Shown one piece after another: positions 1 to 17,700 of a DNA stretch of 64,000 nt (the first letter of the stretch is position 1; every line of letters starts with the position of its first letter). Under the pieces are notes generated by a model, which made no database searches, was not told the origin of the DNA, and saw nothing but the letters and a program-made list of their open reading frames with translations. Made by a program: the position numbers and the translations under genes. Location of the stretch: the NCBI GenBank assembly GCA_000469685.2, contig LS997562.1:14003967-14067966 (forward strand), given 5' to 3'. The DNA is from Haemonchus contortus (Eukaryota; Nematoda; Chromadorea; Rhabditida; Trichostrongylidae).

Positions 1-3848
<3,848 letters not shown>

Positions 3849-3907
3849 TACTTTGACTTGAAAATTTTTTCTCTAATCTCCTCACTTATTGCATGCTAAT
3901 CGGACTC

Positions 3908-3913
3908 AATAAA
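3908..3913 (+). terminator. Poly(A) signal of pyruvate kinase copy A
   Basis: AATAAA lies 60 bases after the TAA of copy A, in the context CTCAATAAACGTTTAGC. Copy B has a similar stretch, TTGATAAACGTTTAGC, about 60 bases after its own stop, which suggests that the 3' UTR is part of the duplicated unit. Confidence 0.6.
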
Positions 3914-4248
3914 CGTTTAGCGTAAATTTAAAAATGAAACCGAAGCTGACAGAACAGAGCTACAGCCTAAGGAAGCAACTTAGTTCGAATGAACGTTGTC
4001 CTTGTGCTATAAATTCGATCCTGCATTCTGGGCTCGTAACACCCTAGATACTTGATCTGCTTGCTAGGATAACGGATAGGCTTGGGTTTGTTCGCGGTAA
4101 TGGGTGACGGGAGTCCTTAAGCAGGGCCGCTTCAAGATATTGGCTAGCTCGGAAAAGTGATTGGAAAAGCTTTGTTCGAACTTATAATGGAATGAAGGGA
4201 AAAAACATTACCCCGTTATGAATCACAATTTTTGATCTTGATTTAATT

Positions 4249-4372
4249 CTGTGTTCAACTCTCACGAGGTTGTTATAAAACTTTATTGGCTGACGTTTCG
4301 GCGATGTCGTCTTCCTCAGAGCCTAAAAAAAGTTTTATAACAACCTCGTGAGATGAACACAGAATTATATCA
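4249..4372 (-). repeat. Fold-back repeat with hammerhead-like core (Penelope-like remnant)
   Basis: Arms of about 40 bp at 4249-4289 and 4333-4372 are near-perfect inverted copies (CTCACGAGGTTGTTATAAAA and its complement). On the minus strand the loop reads CTGAGGA, a short spacer, then GAAACGTCAGCC. This is the order of the two conserved core blocks (CUGANGA and GAAA) of hammerhead ribozymes carried by Penelope-like retroelements. Stem II pairs only weakly, so a degenerate copy is likely. The rest of 3849-4937 shows no gene. Confidence 0.45.
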
Positions 4373-4937
4373 AGCTCAATCATGCCGAGGTTCACTGAAG
4401 ACCGTAAGTGGAGATTACAAACATTGATGTTCAGCGACAGTAACTTAATAGCTAGGAATAAACCGCTCTCTGACTTCCATGGGTTCTTAAGGCTTCCTCC
4501 GTTCGATAAATATAGATAAAATTAATCTTCCAACACAGTTTTACCATGCAACCTTTCACCTTTCATCTCCTTTTAAAATCTTCTCTAGAACGCTTCCTCG
4601 ATTTTGGCACCATAACAAAGTGTAGATAAGGAGGTATATGGATGTAGAGTTATAGGGAGGACGAAGTGTAAAGAAAGATATAGATTGGGAATGAAGATAA
4701 CTTCTGATCTGGCTTATTTGTTTGACACTCATTAGAGGTTAGCTCCATGGATGGCGAATGGTATTCAAATATGTTGTGTCAAGTCAAAGCGAAAGAAGTT
4801 CATTTTCTGCTTCGATCAGCTAATAAGAAACTGTCTATAGGTGCAGCTTACTTTTACGGAAACGGGCTCTTTCAGCTGTTGTCAACTTCAAAAGTACGCG
4901 CAACAACAGCAAGTTCCTTACATCCTATCCTAATACA

Positions 4938-6345
4938 TTATATAATTCGCTAAGTGTGTCTGTTGGTGTGTCGGTGTGTGTGTGTGTGTGTGTCGGTGTG
5001 TGTGTTTGACCGGAAATTCATAGCTCCTGTCCCCGTGGACCTAGAAAGCTCAAATTTGGTAGGAGCACGGGGGTCAGAAAGGGAACACTTATGGCAGGTG
5101 GCAGAACCGGACCCCGCCCACAGGGGGCGGGGCGTGCGCGTTAGAAATTTTGGGCCGCGAACTCATAACTCCTGTTTCACTGGACCCAGAGCGTTGAAAA
5201 TTGGTGGGAGTACAGGAGGCATGATGGGAAGACTTATGGTAGGTAACAGGACTAGACTCCGCCCACAGGGGGCGGAGCGTGCGTGATAGAAATTTTAGGT
5301 CGCTAATTCATAATTCCTGCTCCACTGGATCCAGGGCGTTCAAACTTGGTAAGAGTAAAGGAAACAGGATGGGAACACTTATGGCAGGTAGTAGGACCGG
5401 ACTCCGCCTGCAAGGGACGGGGCGTGCGCGATAGAAATTTTAGATCGCAAATTCATAACTCCTGTCCCAGTGAACCAAAAGCGTTCAAAATCGGTAGGAG
5501 TACAGGGGGCGGCATGGGAACACTTATGGCAGTTGGCAAGATCGAACTCCGCCTACAGTGGGCGGGGCGTGCGCTTTAGAAATTTTGGGTTGCAAATTCA
5601 TAACTCATAATAATAACATAATAACAAGCGAGCAAGCGTTGCAATCTCCCTCGCGTCAACACTGGAACCTTCTCAATGACGGCAATGTAGGATGCGTCGT
5701 GGTCGTAGGTACTCTGTGACAGGAACTGATAAGAACTGATAATGGGCCTAAGAGAGCAAACGGGTATTCATGATCAAATACTGACTCCTTAAAATGTTTC
5801 ATTCAATAAGACGGGTAAATGCAGTAATAGCGACCGATCAAAGACATTTCTCCATAACGAAATGAGAATATTGTCCATTTCTTGCTATTGAACTACGACC
5901 GTTACGTAGTAAGCTTTGTGACACAATGAGTACCACGATTCCTTTTTGTTTTGTGGCATATCATTTGTGACTAAACTCATCCGACCGCTAATGATTCGGG
6001 ATTCCCGATTAATGAAAACTCCGTGGGGAAAATGTTCTATTGATAACGACATCTGTGATAGGCGTTACTATCCATTTCTGAGTACAAGACATTGGCTTTC
6101 AATCAGTTAAGCCATCAATTTGGCACAATTTCGAGATGAAGAGCAATGAATCGAGACTTCTAATTAGTATACAATCAATTATAATACAGAAAAATTGCTC
6201 CCAATTCGGAGCTAATGCTGGGAGTGTAGAGCTTTCAAGGAAAAGCAAATTTCTTACAAAAAGGAGGAGCGCCCGGCGAAGCCGGGCGACATCATAAGAA
6301 GGAGGGAAGCCTGGCGTTAGCCGGGCGGCCCGACTGGTTTTATAT
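4938..6345 (+). repeat. Tandem array unit 1 (TG tract, ~142-bp minisatellite, core, palindromes)
   Basis: Starts with TATATAATTCGCTAAGTGTG and a short TG-rich tract (to about 5005). Then come at least four copies of a minisatellite with a period of about 142 bp, each starting near ATTCATAACTCCTGTCCC, at about 5027, 5164, 5312 and 5456. Each copy holds GGTAGGAGTACAGG, GGGAACACTTATGG and CCGCCCACAGGGGGCGG-like blocks. A shared core follows at about 5770-6060 (TTACGACCGCTAC-type block). The unit ends in two GC-rich palindromes, GCCCGGCGAAGCCGGGC at 6271-6287 and GCCTGGCGTTAGCCGGGC at 6309-6326. Short open frames inside it are by-products of the repeat and not genes. Confidence 0.8.
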
Positions 6346-8207
<1,862 letters not shown>

Positions 8208-10054
8208 TAACTCGCTAAGTGTGTCTGTTGGTGTGTCTGTATGTTTGTGTGTTCGTGTGTGTGTGTCGGTGTGTGTGTTTGACCGGGAATTCATAATCCG
8301 GCCCCTGTGGATCTAGAGCGTAGGAATACGGGGGGCAGGATGGGAACACCTATGGTAAGTGGCAGGACCGGACTCCGTGCACAGGGGGCGGGGCGGTTCG
8401 CGTTGGAATTTTTGGGCCGCAAATTCACAACTGCTGTCACGTGGACCTAGAGCGTTCAACCTTGGTAGGAGTAAGGGGGGTAGGATGGGAACACCTTTGG
8501 TGAGTGGTAGAACCGGACTCCTTCCATAAGGGGCGAGGCGTGTATGATAAAAAGTTTCGGTCGCAAATTCATAACTTCTGTCCCAGTGGACCTAAAGTGC
8601 TCAAACTTGGTAGGAGTACAGGCGACAGGATGGGAACACTTATGGTGGCAGGACTGGACCCCGCTCATAGAGGGCGAGGTTTGCTCCAAAATTTTTAGTT
8701 TGGTTTTGGCCCTAGGGCATTCAAACTTGGCAAGAGTACAGGCGGCAGGATGGGAACATTTATCGTAGGGGGAGGACCGGACTCCGCTTATGGAAGGCGA
8801 AGTTTGCGCCAAAGATTTCATTTTGCCTCTAGGGCGTTCAAACTTGGTAGGGGGCAATATGGGAACACCTACGGTGAGTAGTAGGGCCGGACTACGTCTC
8901 CAAGGAACAGGTTTTCGCGAAATAAATGAGTGGAAATCCATAGCTCCTGATCCCGTGGACTTGGAGAGCAAAATCAGTAGGAGGGGGCAGGATGGGAACA
9001 CTGACAATAGAAGAGGCCCTAGAGAATAAGATCCACTCACCAATTACCTCCTACCTAGCGCCTTCGTTATCTACGATCTAGCTTTGACTTTTTGATATGT
9101 TTCATTCGACAAGAAGGGTAAGTTGTGTGATTATAAGGAGATGACTTTGGTTCACTTCTTGCTATTAGATTACGACCGCTACCCAGCAGAGTTTGCGATT
9201 AAGTGAAAGATAACGGTTCCTCTCTGCTTTGATATCACTCCTAGCCAAACCTTATCCGACCGCTAATAATATTGGATTCACATTGAATGATGTATCGGTA
9301 GAAAAAATGAGGTACATCTTTGAAGGCATTTGATAGTCTATGCTCTAGCTCAGCGAAACAGCGAAATAACCTGGAAAAAAGTTGGGAAGTATTTCATTAG
9401 TCTGATGTTTTTCGGGCGAAGTCCCTTTGTCTCAAGAAGGGAGAGAGCCCGGCGTCAGCTGTGAACACTTACGGTGGGTGGCAGGACCGGACTCCGACCT
9501 CAGGGGCGGAGCTTGCAGGGCAGTGTCAAAGTGGACCTGGAGCGACTTTCTAGGAAAACGGGAGGCAAGTTAGGTACACTGATGATAGGTTGCAGGACTG
9601 AACTCCGCCCCAAAATGCGGGGCGTGAAAAAATACTGTTTGTTTGGACACAGATCGTTGAAACTTGAAGGCACAAGTGGTTGGCTGGGAGCATTGATGGA
9701 AGCTAACATAGTAGCCTCAGCCGCGATTAAATCTCTGAATACTTTTTTCTCTGAATAATTGCCACGGTGATATTATACAATGTTCTATTCGGAAACAGCG
9801 AAGATGGCTTACAAGAAAAATCGCTCCCAATTCTGAGCTAATACGTAGGTTGTAGAGCTTTCAAAAAAAGGAGAATCCGTAGTATTACTTACGCATAGCA
9901 AATTTCTCACAAAAAGGAGGAGCGCCCAGCATAGCCGAGCGAACCCATGAGAAGGAGGGAAGCCCGGCGCTAGCCTGGCGGCCGACTGGTACCTCATTAA
10001 GGCACAGTTAACGATAATTTTGGGTAACCAAGATTATGACGAAAATTCCTACTT
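8208..10054 (+). repeat. Tandem array unit 3
   Basis: Begins with TATATAACTCGCTAAGTGTG, a short TG tract and GACCGGGAATTCATA. The minisatellite runs to about 9040 and again at about 9450-9700. The core at about 9060-9320 matches unit 2 closely (GCTTTGACTTTTTGATATG, ACGACCGCTACCCAGCA). Slightly degraded palindromes lie at about 9923-9940 (GCGCCCAGCATAGCCGAGC) and 9962-9979 (GCCCGGCGCTAGCCTGGC). Start-to-start length is 1847 bp, against 1862 bp for unit 2, so these two are the closest pair. No gene seen. Confidence 0.8.
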
Positions 10055-11235
10055 TATATAATTCGCTAATCTGTGTGTTTGTGTGTCTGTGTGTGTGTAT
10101 CCGACCGGAAATTCATAACTCCTGTCCCCGTGGACCTAGAGCGTTCGAACTTGGTAGGAGTACGGAGGCCACGATGGGAACACTTGTGGTGGATGGCAGG
10201 ACCGGACTCTTTCACAGGGCGAGGCGTGCGCAGTAGAAAATTTATGCCCCGAATTAATAACTCCTGTTTACGTGGACCTAGAGCGTTGAAATTTGGAAGG
10301 ATTACACTTTTCATGCAAACAGTGGAACCTCAGCATTTCAGTAAGTGATGAAGGATATGACAGGAGCGTGAGTACTCTTTGACAAGAACTGATCATAACA
10401 GATATGATAGGATAAGGGACTTAAGAGAGTCCACCTACCGATCAAGATCCTAACCCACCGGTATTTACGATGTAGCTTCGACCGTTCAGTATGTTTCATT
10501 AGATAAAACGGGATGGTAGAGCAGGGTAACAAAAGTGAGTGGTAGGGAGTGATAGGGACCCATCAGGGCAATATGATAAGCAGATTAGAACGTTGTTTAT
10601 TTCTTGCTGTTAGATTACGACTGCTACCCAGCAGGGTTTATGATTCAATAATGGATCCTCTCTGGTCCATATCATTTGAGACAAAACTTAACCGACCACC
10701 AATAATTTTGGATTCTCAAGTAATGATATCTCCGAAAAAAAGATCCATTGATAAAGACTTCTGATATGGTGTAATCATTACTCGGAACCTTTGTAAGTAC
10801 CGCCAAAGGCTTTCTTTGGTTGTCTAACAGTTGACTTTTTGATGGGTATTTATTTTCAGAAATGAAAGCAAAAGATCGACACTTCCAACCAAAGGCGTTA
10901 GCGCCGACTTTCACTGGTTACCATTTGCACTGCCCTGTTAGTCCTGTGTCAAATTTCGTATACAGGGAACTGTCATTTGCTTCAAAAAAGAATTGGAGAG
11001 TTAGACTTACTACAATTTGATAAAAGGAGGGAGCGTTAGATTTCTGTTATGTCAAAGAAGGATTCCGAGCTCTGTTTAAGTATTACACTCTCACTAAGCT
11101 AAACAGCGGAAAAAAAACTTAGAAACTATAAACTTTAAAGAAGGGGAAATTTCTTAGTTCAACATTTTTCGGGATAGGGCGTTCGACACAAGAAGGAGGA
11201 GAGCCTGGCGTTAGCCGGGCGATCCGACTGGTGGA
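10055..11235 (+). repeat. Tandem array unit 4 (short, last of the array)
   Basis: Starts with TTTATATAATTCGCTAATC and a short TG tract. It keeps about one and a half minisatellite copies (10105-10310), then the core with TTACGACTGCTACCCAGCAG at about 10615. It ends with the palindrome GCCTGGCGTTAGCCGGGC near 11212-11230. It is shorter than units 2 and 3 because most minisatellite copies are missing. The array stops here. Confidence 0.7.
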
Positions 11236-12600
11236 AGATAAGATGGAAAATAGTGCGATGGAGGCAAAGGAACTGCGTGGAGCGGTGTTTCCGAAGTGAA
11301 AAAGGCTTTGAAAAATCGTTAAAAAGGGGGCTGGACGAGAATGAGACCAGAAGAATGAAGAAGAGTGGGGCATTTGGACGAGCTACGCACAGTCTTATTG
11401 GAATCTTATATGTATAGCCCTGAACGCAGGACGCTTTTCCTAAGAGTGAGTGTCGCGCCAGAGTAACCCACAAAGAGTGTCACTTTAAAATGATAGCTGC
11501 GAGAGATGCATTCAGTCGTATTCAGTTTGCTGGAAAAGTGTACCTGGAATTTTTGTTGAACAGATACGGTAGGATTGAACAAGATCATCTCGTTTCCGAT
11601 CGCGCCCATCATTGAAGCCATAGTAGACAAGTATCGAGGCTTTTCTGACTGAGTTACATATATCGACAAGCACAGCAGAATCAGGGAGTCCATACCCTCA
11701 ATCCACATGAGTCTGGGCAAGTACTGGCGACGTTTGGTCAACGGCTAACTCCCCTATCCGCCACCTGGGGACGCCCTACGCAGCCTCGTCGCTGCCCGTT
11801 GGGATCCTCCATGAGAGAGGACCCTCAGTGAAGGCGATTCTCTCGTAATACTGAGCAAAAGACCAACAAAGGAAAATCGCCAATATGGACGGAAGGATAG
11901 GTGAATAGTCATGAAATTTCACTTGCCACGTTAGAATCTCAACCTCGACTCGAACTCGCTACGAATGACCAACTTGAAAAACGATACATTTGATTTAATC
12001 ATAGAGCAGTATGATAAGTGCCGAAGAAGAGGATTGAGATAGGGTTCATTTTCCATCAGTTTTGTGTGGAAGCTGTTCTAGGTTTCAGCGCCACTCTACG
12101 GAATGTCCAGGCCCGAGTTTAAGCAGAAGGAAAAGAAAGCGCGCAGGTTCGTGAGCATCACTCAATAGCCTTCTTTTCCGATACTACATGCCACACACGC
12201 ATTTGAGACCAAATGTGACAACATGGCAAACGAAATCAAGCATGACATAGAGAGGGTCCTGCTGAAGACCATCCTTATATCATGCTTGTGACAAAGGTGC
12301 GACATCGAAAGAATTCAATGTAGCTTTCGCGAACTTGTTTTTAGTTCCACTTGAAAGGTTGCGAAAAGAAAAAATTCTGTCTACTTTCGTAATCCACTGA
12401 CTGACGTGATGCCAGTGTAGCCCCTTCTGTTGCTCTCGATTTTTGCTCATTAGTGGAGGCTACTCGTGTTACAATGCTTCTGTAGTCGAATGGCCTAAAC
12501 ATGGTCTACTGATCACGCATATACAGCACAGATCATAAAATCGGCTTATACTTTGCCTGGATAACAATGATCAATCCATTGGATTAGAATGTCTGTGAGG
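11236..12600. other. Intergenic stretch without recognisable gene
   Basis: I see no exon with conserved protein content here. 11230-11350 belongs to a dispersed repeat (TGGACGAGAATG-type block, also at about 13975-14110, 22750 and 34030-34180). Longer minus-strand open frames at 11159-11741 have no recognisable motif and no supporting splice signals that I trust. The missing first exon of pyruvate kinase copy B could lie in this stretch or in 12.9-14.7 kb. Confidence 0.4.
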
Positions 12601-12608
12601 GTGTAGGT

Positions 12609-12850
12609 ACATTCACCCAATTCTGGATGGACGCAGCAAACCACGCAGCGAAATATGCGACGATTCGAACGGCTCTGACGCCTATTATTGGGGCACAAAC
12701 TTGGAGTAGAGCAGATTGGTAAGGTCAGTTGATACCACTAATCTAGTCTACGTCACGTTTGTGCCCCAGTAACACACGCCAGAGTCGTTTAAATCTCCAC
12801 CATTTTCGCCGCGCGGTTTGCCGCGTCCATCCAGAATTGTGTGAATGCTC
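12609..12850. repeat. Fold-back repeat, ~100-bp arms
   Basis: Arm 1 at about 12609-12707 (CATTCACCCAATTCTGGATG ... TTGGGGCACAAAC) and arm 2 at about 12757-12850 are diverged inverted copies. Both contain ACAATTCTGGATGGACGC-like and GGGGCACAAAC blocks on opposite strands. The loop is about 50 bp. This fits a small fold-back transposon or the ends of a deleted element. The CACGCAGCGAAATATG arm versus GCGCGGCGAAAATGG arm shows they have been apart for some time. Confidence 0.7.
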
Positions 12851-13969
12851 CTTCCCCTGTCTGTGGCGTGATTGAATAAGTAAGTTATTATGCTCTTATC
12901 TACAGATGAGCAGCTACAGAAATCGGTTATCATTGGATTCTAGCACAAGATACTTCTTTATATTATCATTCGATATTAATGATCATAAAAACCTCCAATC
13001 GTCTATGCGTCACTGCGAGTTGCGAATGAAAACTTTTCCTTTTCTCGTACGTTCAAAGGGCACTTAACAGTCTTATCTGATATCGCGCCACGATTGACAG
13101 ACAGATTCTTGTGTCTGTGGCTGATGAAGTTCAGTGGTAGAAAATATAGAGTAGATAATAGGTATTCAATCGATACTCGAGCAAAATCCACACTAATACA
13201 CCAACGGTAACCATCAAGTTTATCAGTAACACGCTTCCAAACCTCAACCTTGGGTAATTAAACCCGGTTAATACAAACAACAAAGAAAAAAGAAAATACC
13301 TAACATAATCAAAAGAAAATATAAGAAAATGTACTGTGCCGTTGTCCTCTGCGTCCATCTTTTATATCCACATTTGACGAGCGATCGGTAGATCACGTTC
13401 TCATCAATGCCTTGTTGATCTTGACGACGTTTTCGTCAGTGGTGGAACATTGGTATTTAGAGAATGTAAGAAAGTGATAGCAATAATCAAAGACTATTGG
13501 GAGCGCTAGAAGTCCCTGTTGATCAGTTACGCCTTCTGCGTAGGTAGAGCAACAGGGTTGCGTTTTGGGACATGAAATGATTGTATGTGAAGAGTGATAA
13601 AAAGGGTTGAAACTGGTAAAAATTTTCAAAGCTCGCTAGAAGGGAAGAAGTTCTAAATGTGATGGAAGGCACAGTTCACTATAAAGATGGTTTCTAAAGT
13701 GATCCTCTAAAATGAAGCTGTGCCCACAAGGACAGCACGCTATCGGGCCGAAAACAATGACGTAGACATAGCGTAATCGGGGCTCCAATACCCGTTTGGC
13801 CGACGTACACACCCAAAAATGGCCATGGCCAAAACTGGCCAAATTTCCTAGAGTCACAACACCAGGCGCCATCGTCTCGTATATCCTTTATTTCTTAAAA
13901 ATTTTCATACGTATAGAAGCACAGTCCACGATAATTATGGGGCATCCAGCTTTAGACGCGTAGTGGAAG

Positions 13970-14270
13970 TGGTGGTCCAGAATAGTGCATAATTGGCGAA
14001 AGAAACGTGAGCATCAGGACCATAAGACTTCAAAGAACGAGTGAAATAGGGGGTTGTACAAGAATGTTACGAGGAAAGCTGCATGGAAGGGGTAGTTGGA
14101 TGAGATGTCCGAAGGCGCGCGGCATTGCATACAGCTGGCTGCTGTAAGTTGCCTAGGTGCAGCGGATGCGTTCCGGTGCGAATGGTGCAACCTGTACAGC
14201 TTTTGCAATGCTGGAGAGCCCGTCCACCTTGGGTGTAGACGACAAGACCGATTTCGAAGTCCCGTCAATG
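13970..14270. repeat. Two dispersed repeat families side by side
   Basis: 13970-14095 (GGTCCAGAATAGTGCAT, GGCGAAAGAAACG, CAAGAATGTTACGA) recurs at about 22750 and 34030-34180. 14095-14270 (GGTGCGAATGGTGCAACCTG, CACCTTGGGTGTAGACG) recurs at about 35690 (GTTGCGAATGGTGCAAAC) and, inverted, at about 57170-57365. Neither shows transposase coding sequence. They look like non-autonomous elements of unknown class. Confidence 0.5.
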
Positions 14271-14725
14271 TGTCACACGGTTACCCGAACACACACTCAC
14301 GTGCCTCCAAAACCCACACATATATGACGCAACAAAAGGTTCCCTTGGTTAGGCCCACGGTATGGGGGTAGGGTATACTAGGGAGCTGCTGTATTACACG
14401 TTCACGAGACGTTAAAATATGTCTTCTACGTGTATGTCGGCTTTGGCGCCTCTACTACGCCCAATCTTGGTCGTTTTTTTTTATCAGACAACGTCCCCTG
14501 GACTACCCTTGAGGTTTCATCATAGTAAGAAATCTCAAGAACCATTTTTATCACGAACTGCGCTTTCATCCCCTCAGTTACAGCGTTCATGGCCGGATCA
14601 CAATTTTTTGCTCGCAGTTTTCTTTGTTTCACATATTAGACGTCTACATGATGTCATTTCTACGTCATTTAAATGGAAACTTTTTAAAAACAGCCAAGAG
14701 CGCTTAATAATTTAGGATTTTACAG

Positions 14726-17700
14726 AAAAGGGCGGAAGGGACATGGTTCTAGGGAGGGTAGCAAGGAAGGTGGAGGTTCCAAGGAAGGACGGAAGGAAGA
14801 AAAAAAGAAAAAAAGTAAAGAAGATGCGAAGAAACATAAGAAGAAAGCTGAACATAAAAAAAGTAAAGAAGAGGCAAAGATAGATGAGAAAGAAGCAGAA
14901 CCTAAGAAGAGCAAAGAGGAGGTTAAAGCGAATAGGAAGGAAAGTACACCTAAAAAGAGTAAAGAAGAGGAAAGGGCAGATAAGAAGGAAGCTGAAGTTG
15001 TACTGCAGTGTTTCGAAAAGGCACCTATGTGAGCAATTACAGAGGAGCTACCTGAAAATATTATTTTGCTCAGACTATCCGAAATCCAAATCGAATCTGT
15101 TCCAGACTTTGAATGATGACCAAAATAAGAAATAGCTCAGGGTGTAACGGAAACGCGTGATAGATCACTTCACCTCTCGTTACACTCACGGGCTACACTT
15201 AGCGTCATTCAATACTATTGTTTGAGAGGGCATGAAAGGAAAAGATGAATGGCTCTGGAGGAAGAGGCGATGCATTTCGTGTGCACATCAAAAGTTGCTC
15301 AAGAGGAGTCGAAACTGTCCAAAATACATGCACTCCGATGGACGCCTTCTGAGCTAGTATAGCTGATGCTTAATGTCACCATCGACATCGGCACTGGATG
15401 CTCTTACAATCAGACTGTGTCTCTATTAGTTCGCGCAACACCTGTCCGACGCACCTACAGGAGAGCCGATTAGTTTTGGGAGATTTAAGAGTTTCTAGTC
15501 AGAGCAAGCAGTGTTTTACTACCAAGTGACATACAGTAGCTCTCAAAAGTCTTCGGCCACACGCTTTTACGCTTTTTCGTTCATAGCTTTTTCCCTAGTG
15601 GAGTAAATCGCGCGAAATTTTGATATGTTTAACTGAAGCATATTTCGCAACATCCAACACTACTTGACTGCGGAGCAGCATTATCCACATAACTAGAGAA
15701 AGGTGTTTGCTGCGGTAGCAGATTTCGCTAGAAGCAAAATTATTGATGTCTGCATTTATTCGCACCTAATGTGCGTTGTCTCTGCTATTGTGTTCGGCAT
15801 TAGCGCTCGTACACGTTAGACATGGCAAAAATGGAAAGAATTCCAGAAAGACCATCAATCGTGTCTCCAGTTGATTTTATGTTCAAGCCCTTTGGGATAT
15901 CCGGGGTATGATCAGATTGCAGATTGATATTGGTAAGCATTCATAATACACCCATGCTACACGTATTGAACTTTCGCATGATTACATCAAGTAGGAAAGG
16001 AGATACGACTGAAAAGTACAAATGAAGAAGCATGTGGCTGAAGATTTGAGCGCTACTGTATGTCGGTTGCTAGGAGGTTCCGAGATCCTTTCTACAGCTG
16101 AGACCAGCTAATGATAACAGGATGCGGGTGACAGCAGATCACACCTGCGGGTCTTCATAAAAAGCAGGGGGCTAAAGGTTGTTCGGTAACATTCGACAGC
16201 TGATTGCCACAAGTTGTTTGTAGTTTTTTTCTTACTACGATGTTAAACCACGACCAATTGCGCTTTGTGACATCGTTCAACAACAGATATTAAATATTTA
16301 CAATTTCAGTCAGGAGGTGAAATGCGATGAGTATTCGAGGGATTGGCTGGATCACTTATGTCGACTTGACATCCGTGATGCTCCTGATAAATCCAGAAAA
16401 ACTGGAATTATTTGCACTATAGGCAAGATGCTTTGCTGGTGTTCATGCCTCGATATATGCAGATGCAAGTCACGTGACAAAGAAAAAATTCAAAGAATGT
16501 TGTTTGCACGGGGGGTAGGGGGCGTAGCAGACATTGCGACATGACAGACACAAGGCCGGCTCGCAAAAGAATTGGGAGTCAAAATAATTGTCGGATAGTT
16601 TCTCTATGAAACGAATTGTCGGATAGTTTCTCTATGAAACGTCAACCCATATAAATGCGGGCTGGGTACTCCTCCCGAAGACAGCGTCGAAGCATCAAAA
16701 AAAAGCAAACAAACCAGAGCCTACTGAATGCGATATTCACACACACACGACACGACATACCTACATTGTATTTCGAAAAGACACTGACTATACAGTGCTG
16801 TTCAGAAAGGAATCACAATGGACCTGTTCTGCCATGAGACCATATTTGTGACTGATTTTTTAAAGCACCTTGTTCGGGCATCACCGAATCAGATTGAGCT
16901 GTAAAATAGGCGGGAACATACTACCCGCCAACTAGACGACCTCTTTTGTTAGAAGCTTTGCGAAAGGCTTGTTTTTCAGGTGAATTTTCCTGAGTTTGTC
17001 AGTCTAAAGTTGTCTGATGGTACTTTGTTTTGAAAGCAAATCGTTTTCAGTAATTTTACGAACTATTGGATGTCACTTTTTGATGGGAGAACAGCCCCCG
17101 CTATTGTAGCACAGTATGCAGGGATTAACGCATGCTCAACATTCAAAGCAGTTTGAGGTGTCGAGATCTTCAATCACGAAAATTATCGCAGAGTTCCAGT
17201 CTCGCGGGGCCTAACCAAAAGAGCCAGCACGCGAGGCCACGTGCTCCCACTCCTACGGACGACAGAGAGATCTTTTGTGCTTCGTGTCAAGATCTCAGAC
17301 GAACATCTTTCGATATGATAGCCGAAATGTCGACGACAGTACCGCCGCCACCATCTTAAGGTACCAAACAGGCGCTGGCGGGATGCAGGATTAGATAGAA
17401 GAAGGCTTATAAAGGAACAGTTTGAGTCATCGAAGACTAGACGAGCCCCTTGAATGGGCGCGCATGCTCAACCATTGGACACTCGACCGAGGTCATCTGG
17501 AGCGACGAGTCAAGTTTGATTTGTTCGGTTAGATCGGATTCCATTCCCATTCGTTCTATCAACACAAAATCCGACCTCACGTACAAATGGCCGACTGCTA
17601 AGCACGGTTCAATTTTACTTTGGTATTACTTTGGAAATGTTTCTCAAGTCAGTATAGGGTCCCACTACTATGGACCAGTAGATGTACGTAGACATCTTGA

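Noticed and set aside
11159..11741. Overlapping minus-strand frames of about 100 codons.
   Set aside because: No motif, no convincing splice sites, and part lies in a dispersed repeat.
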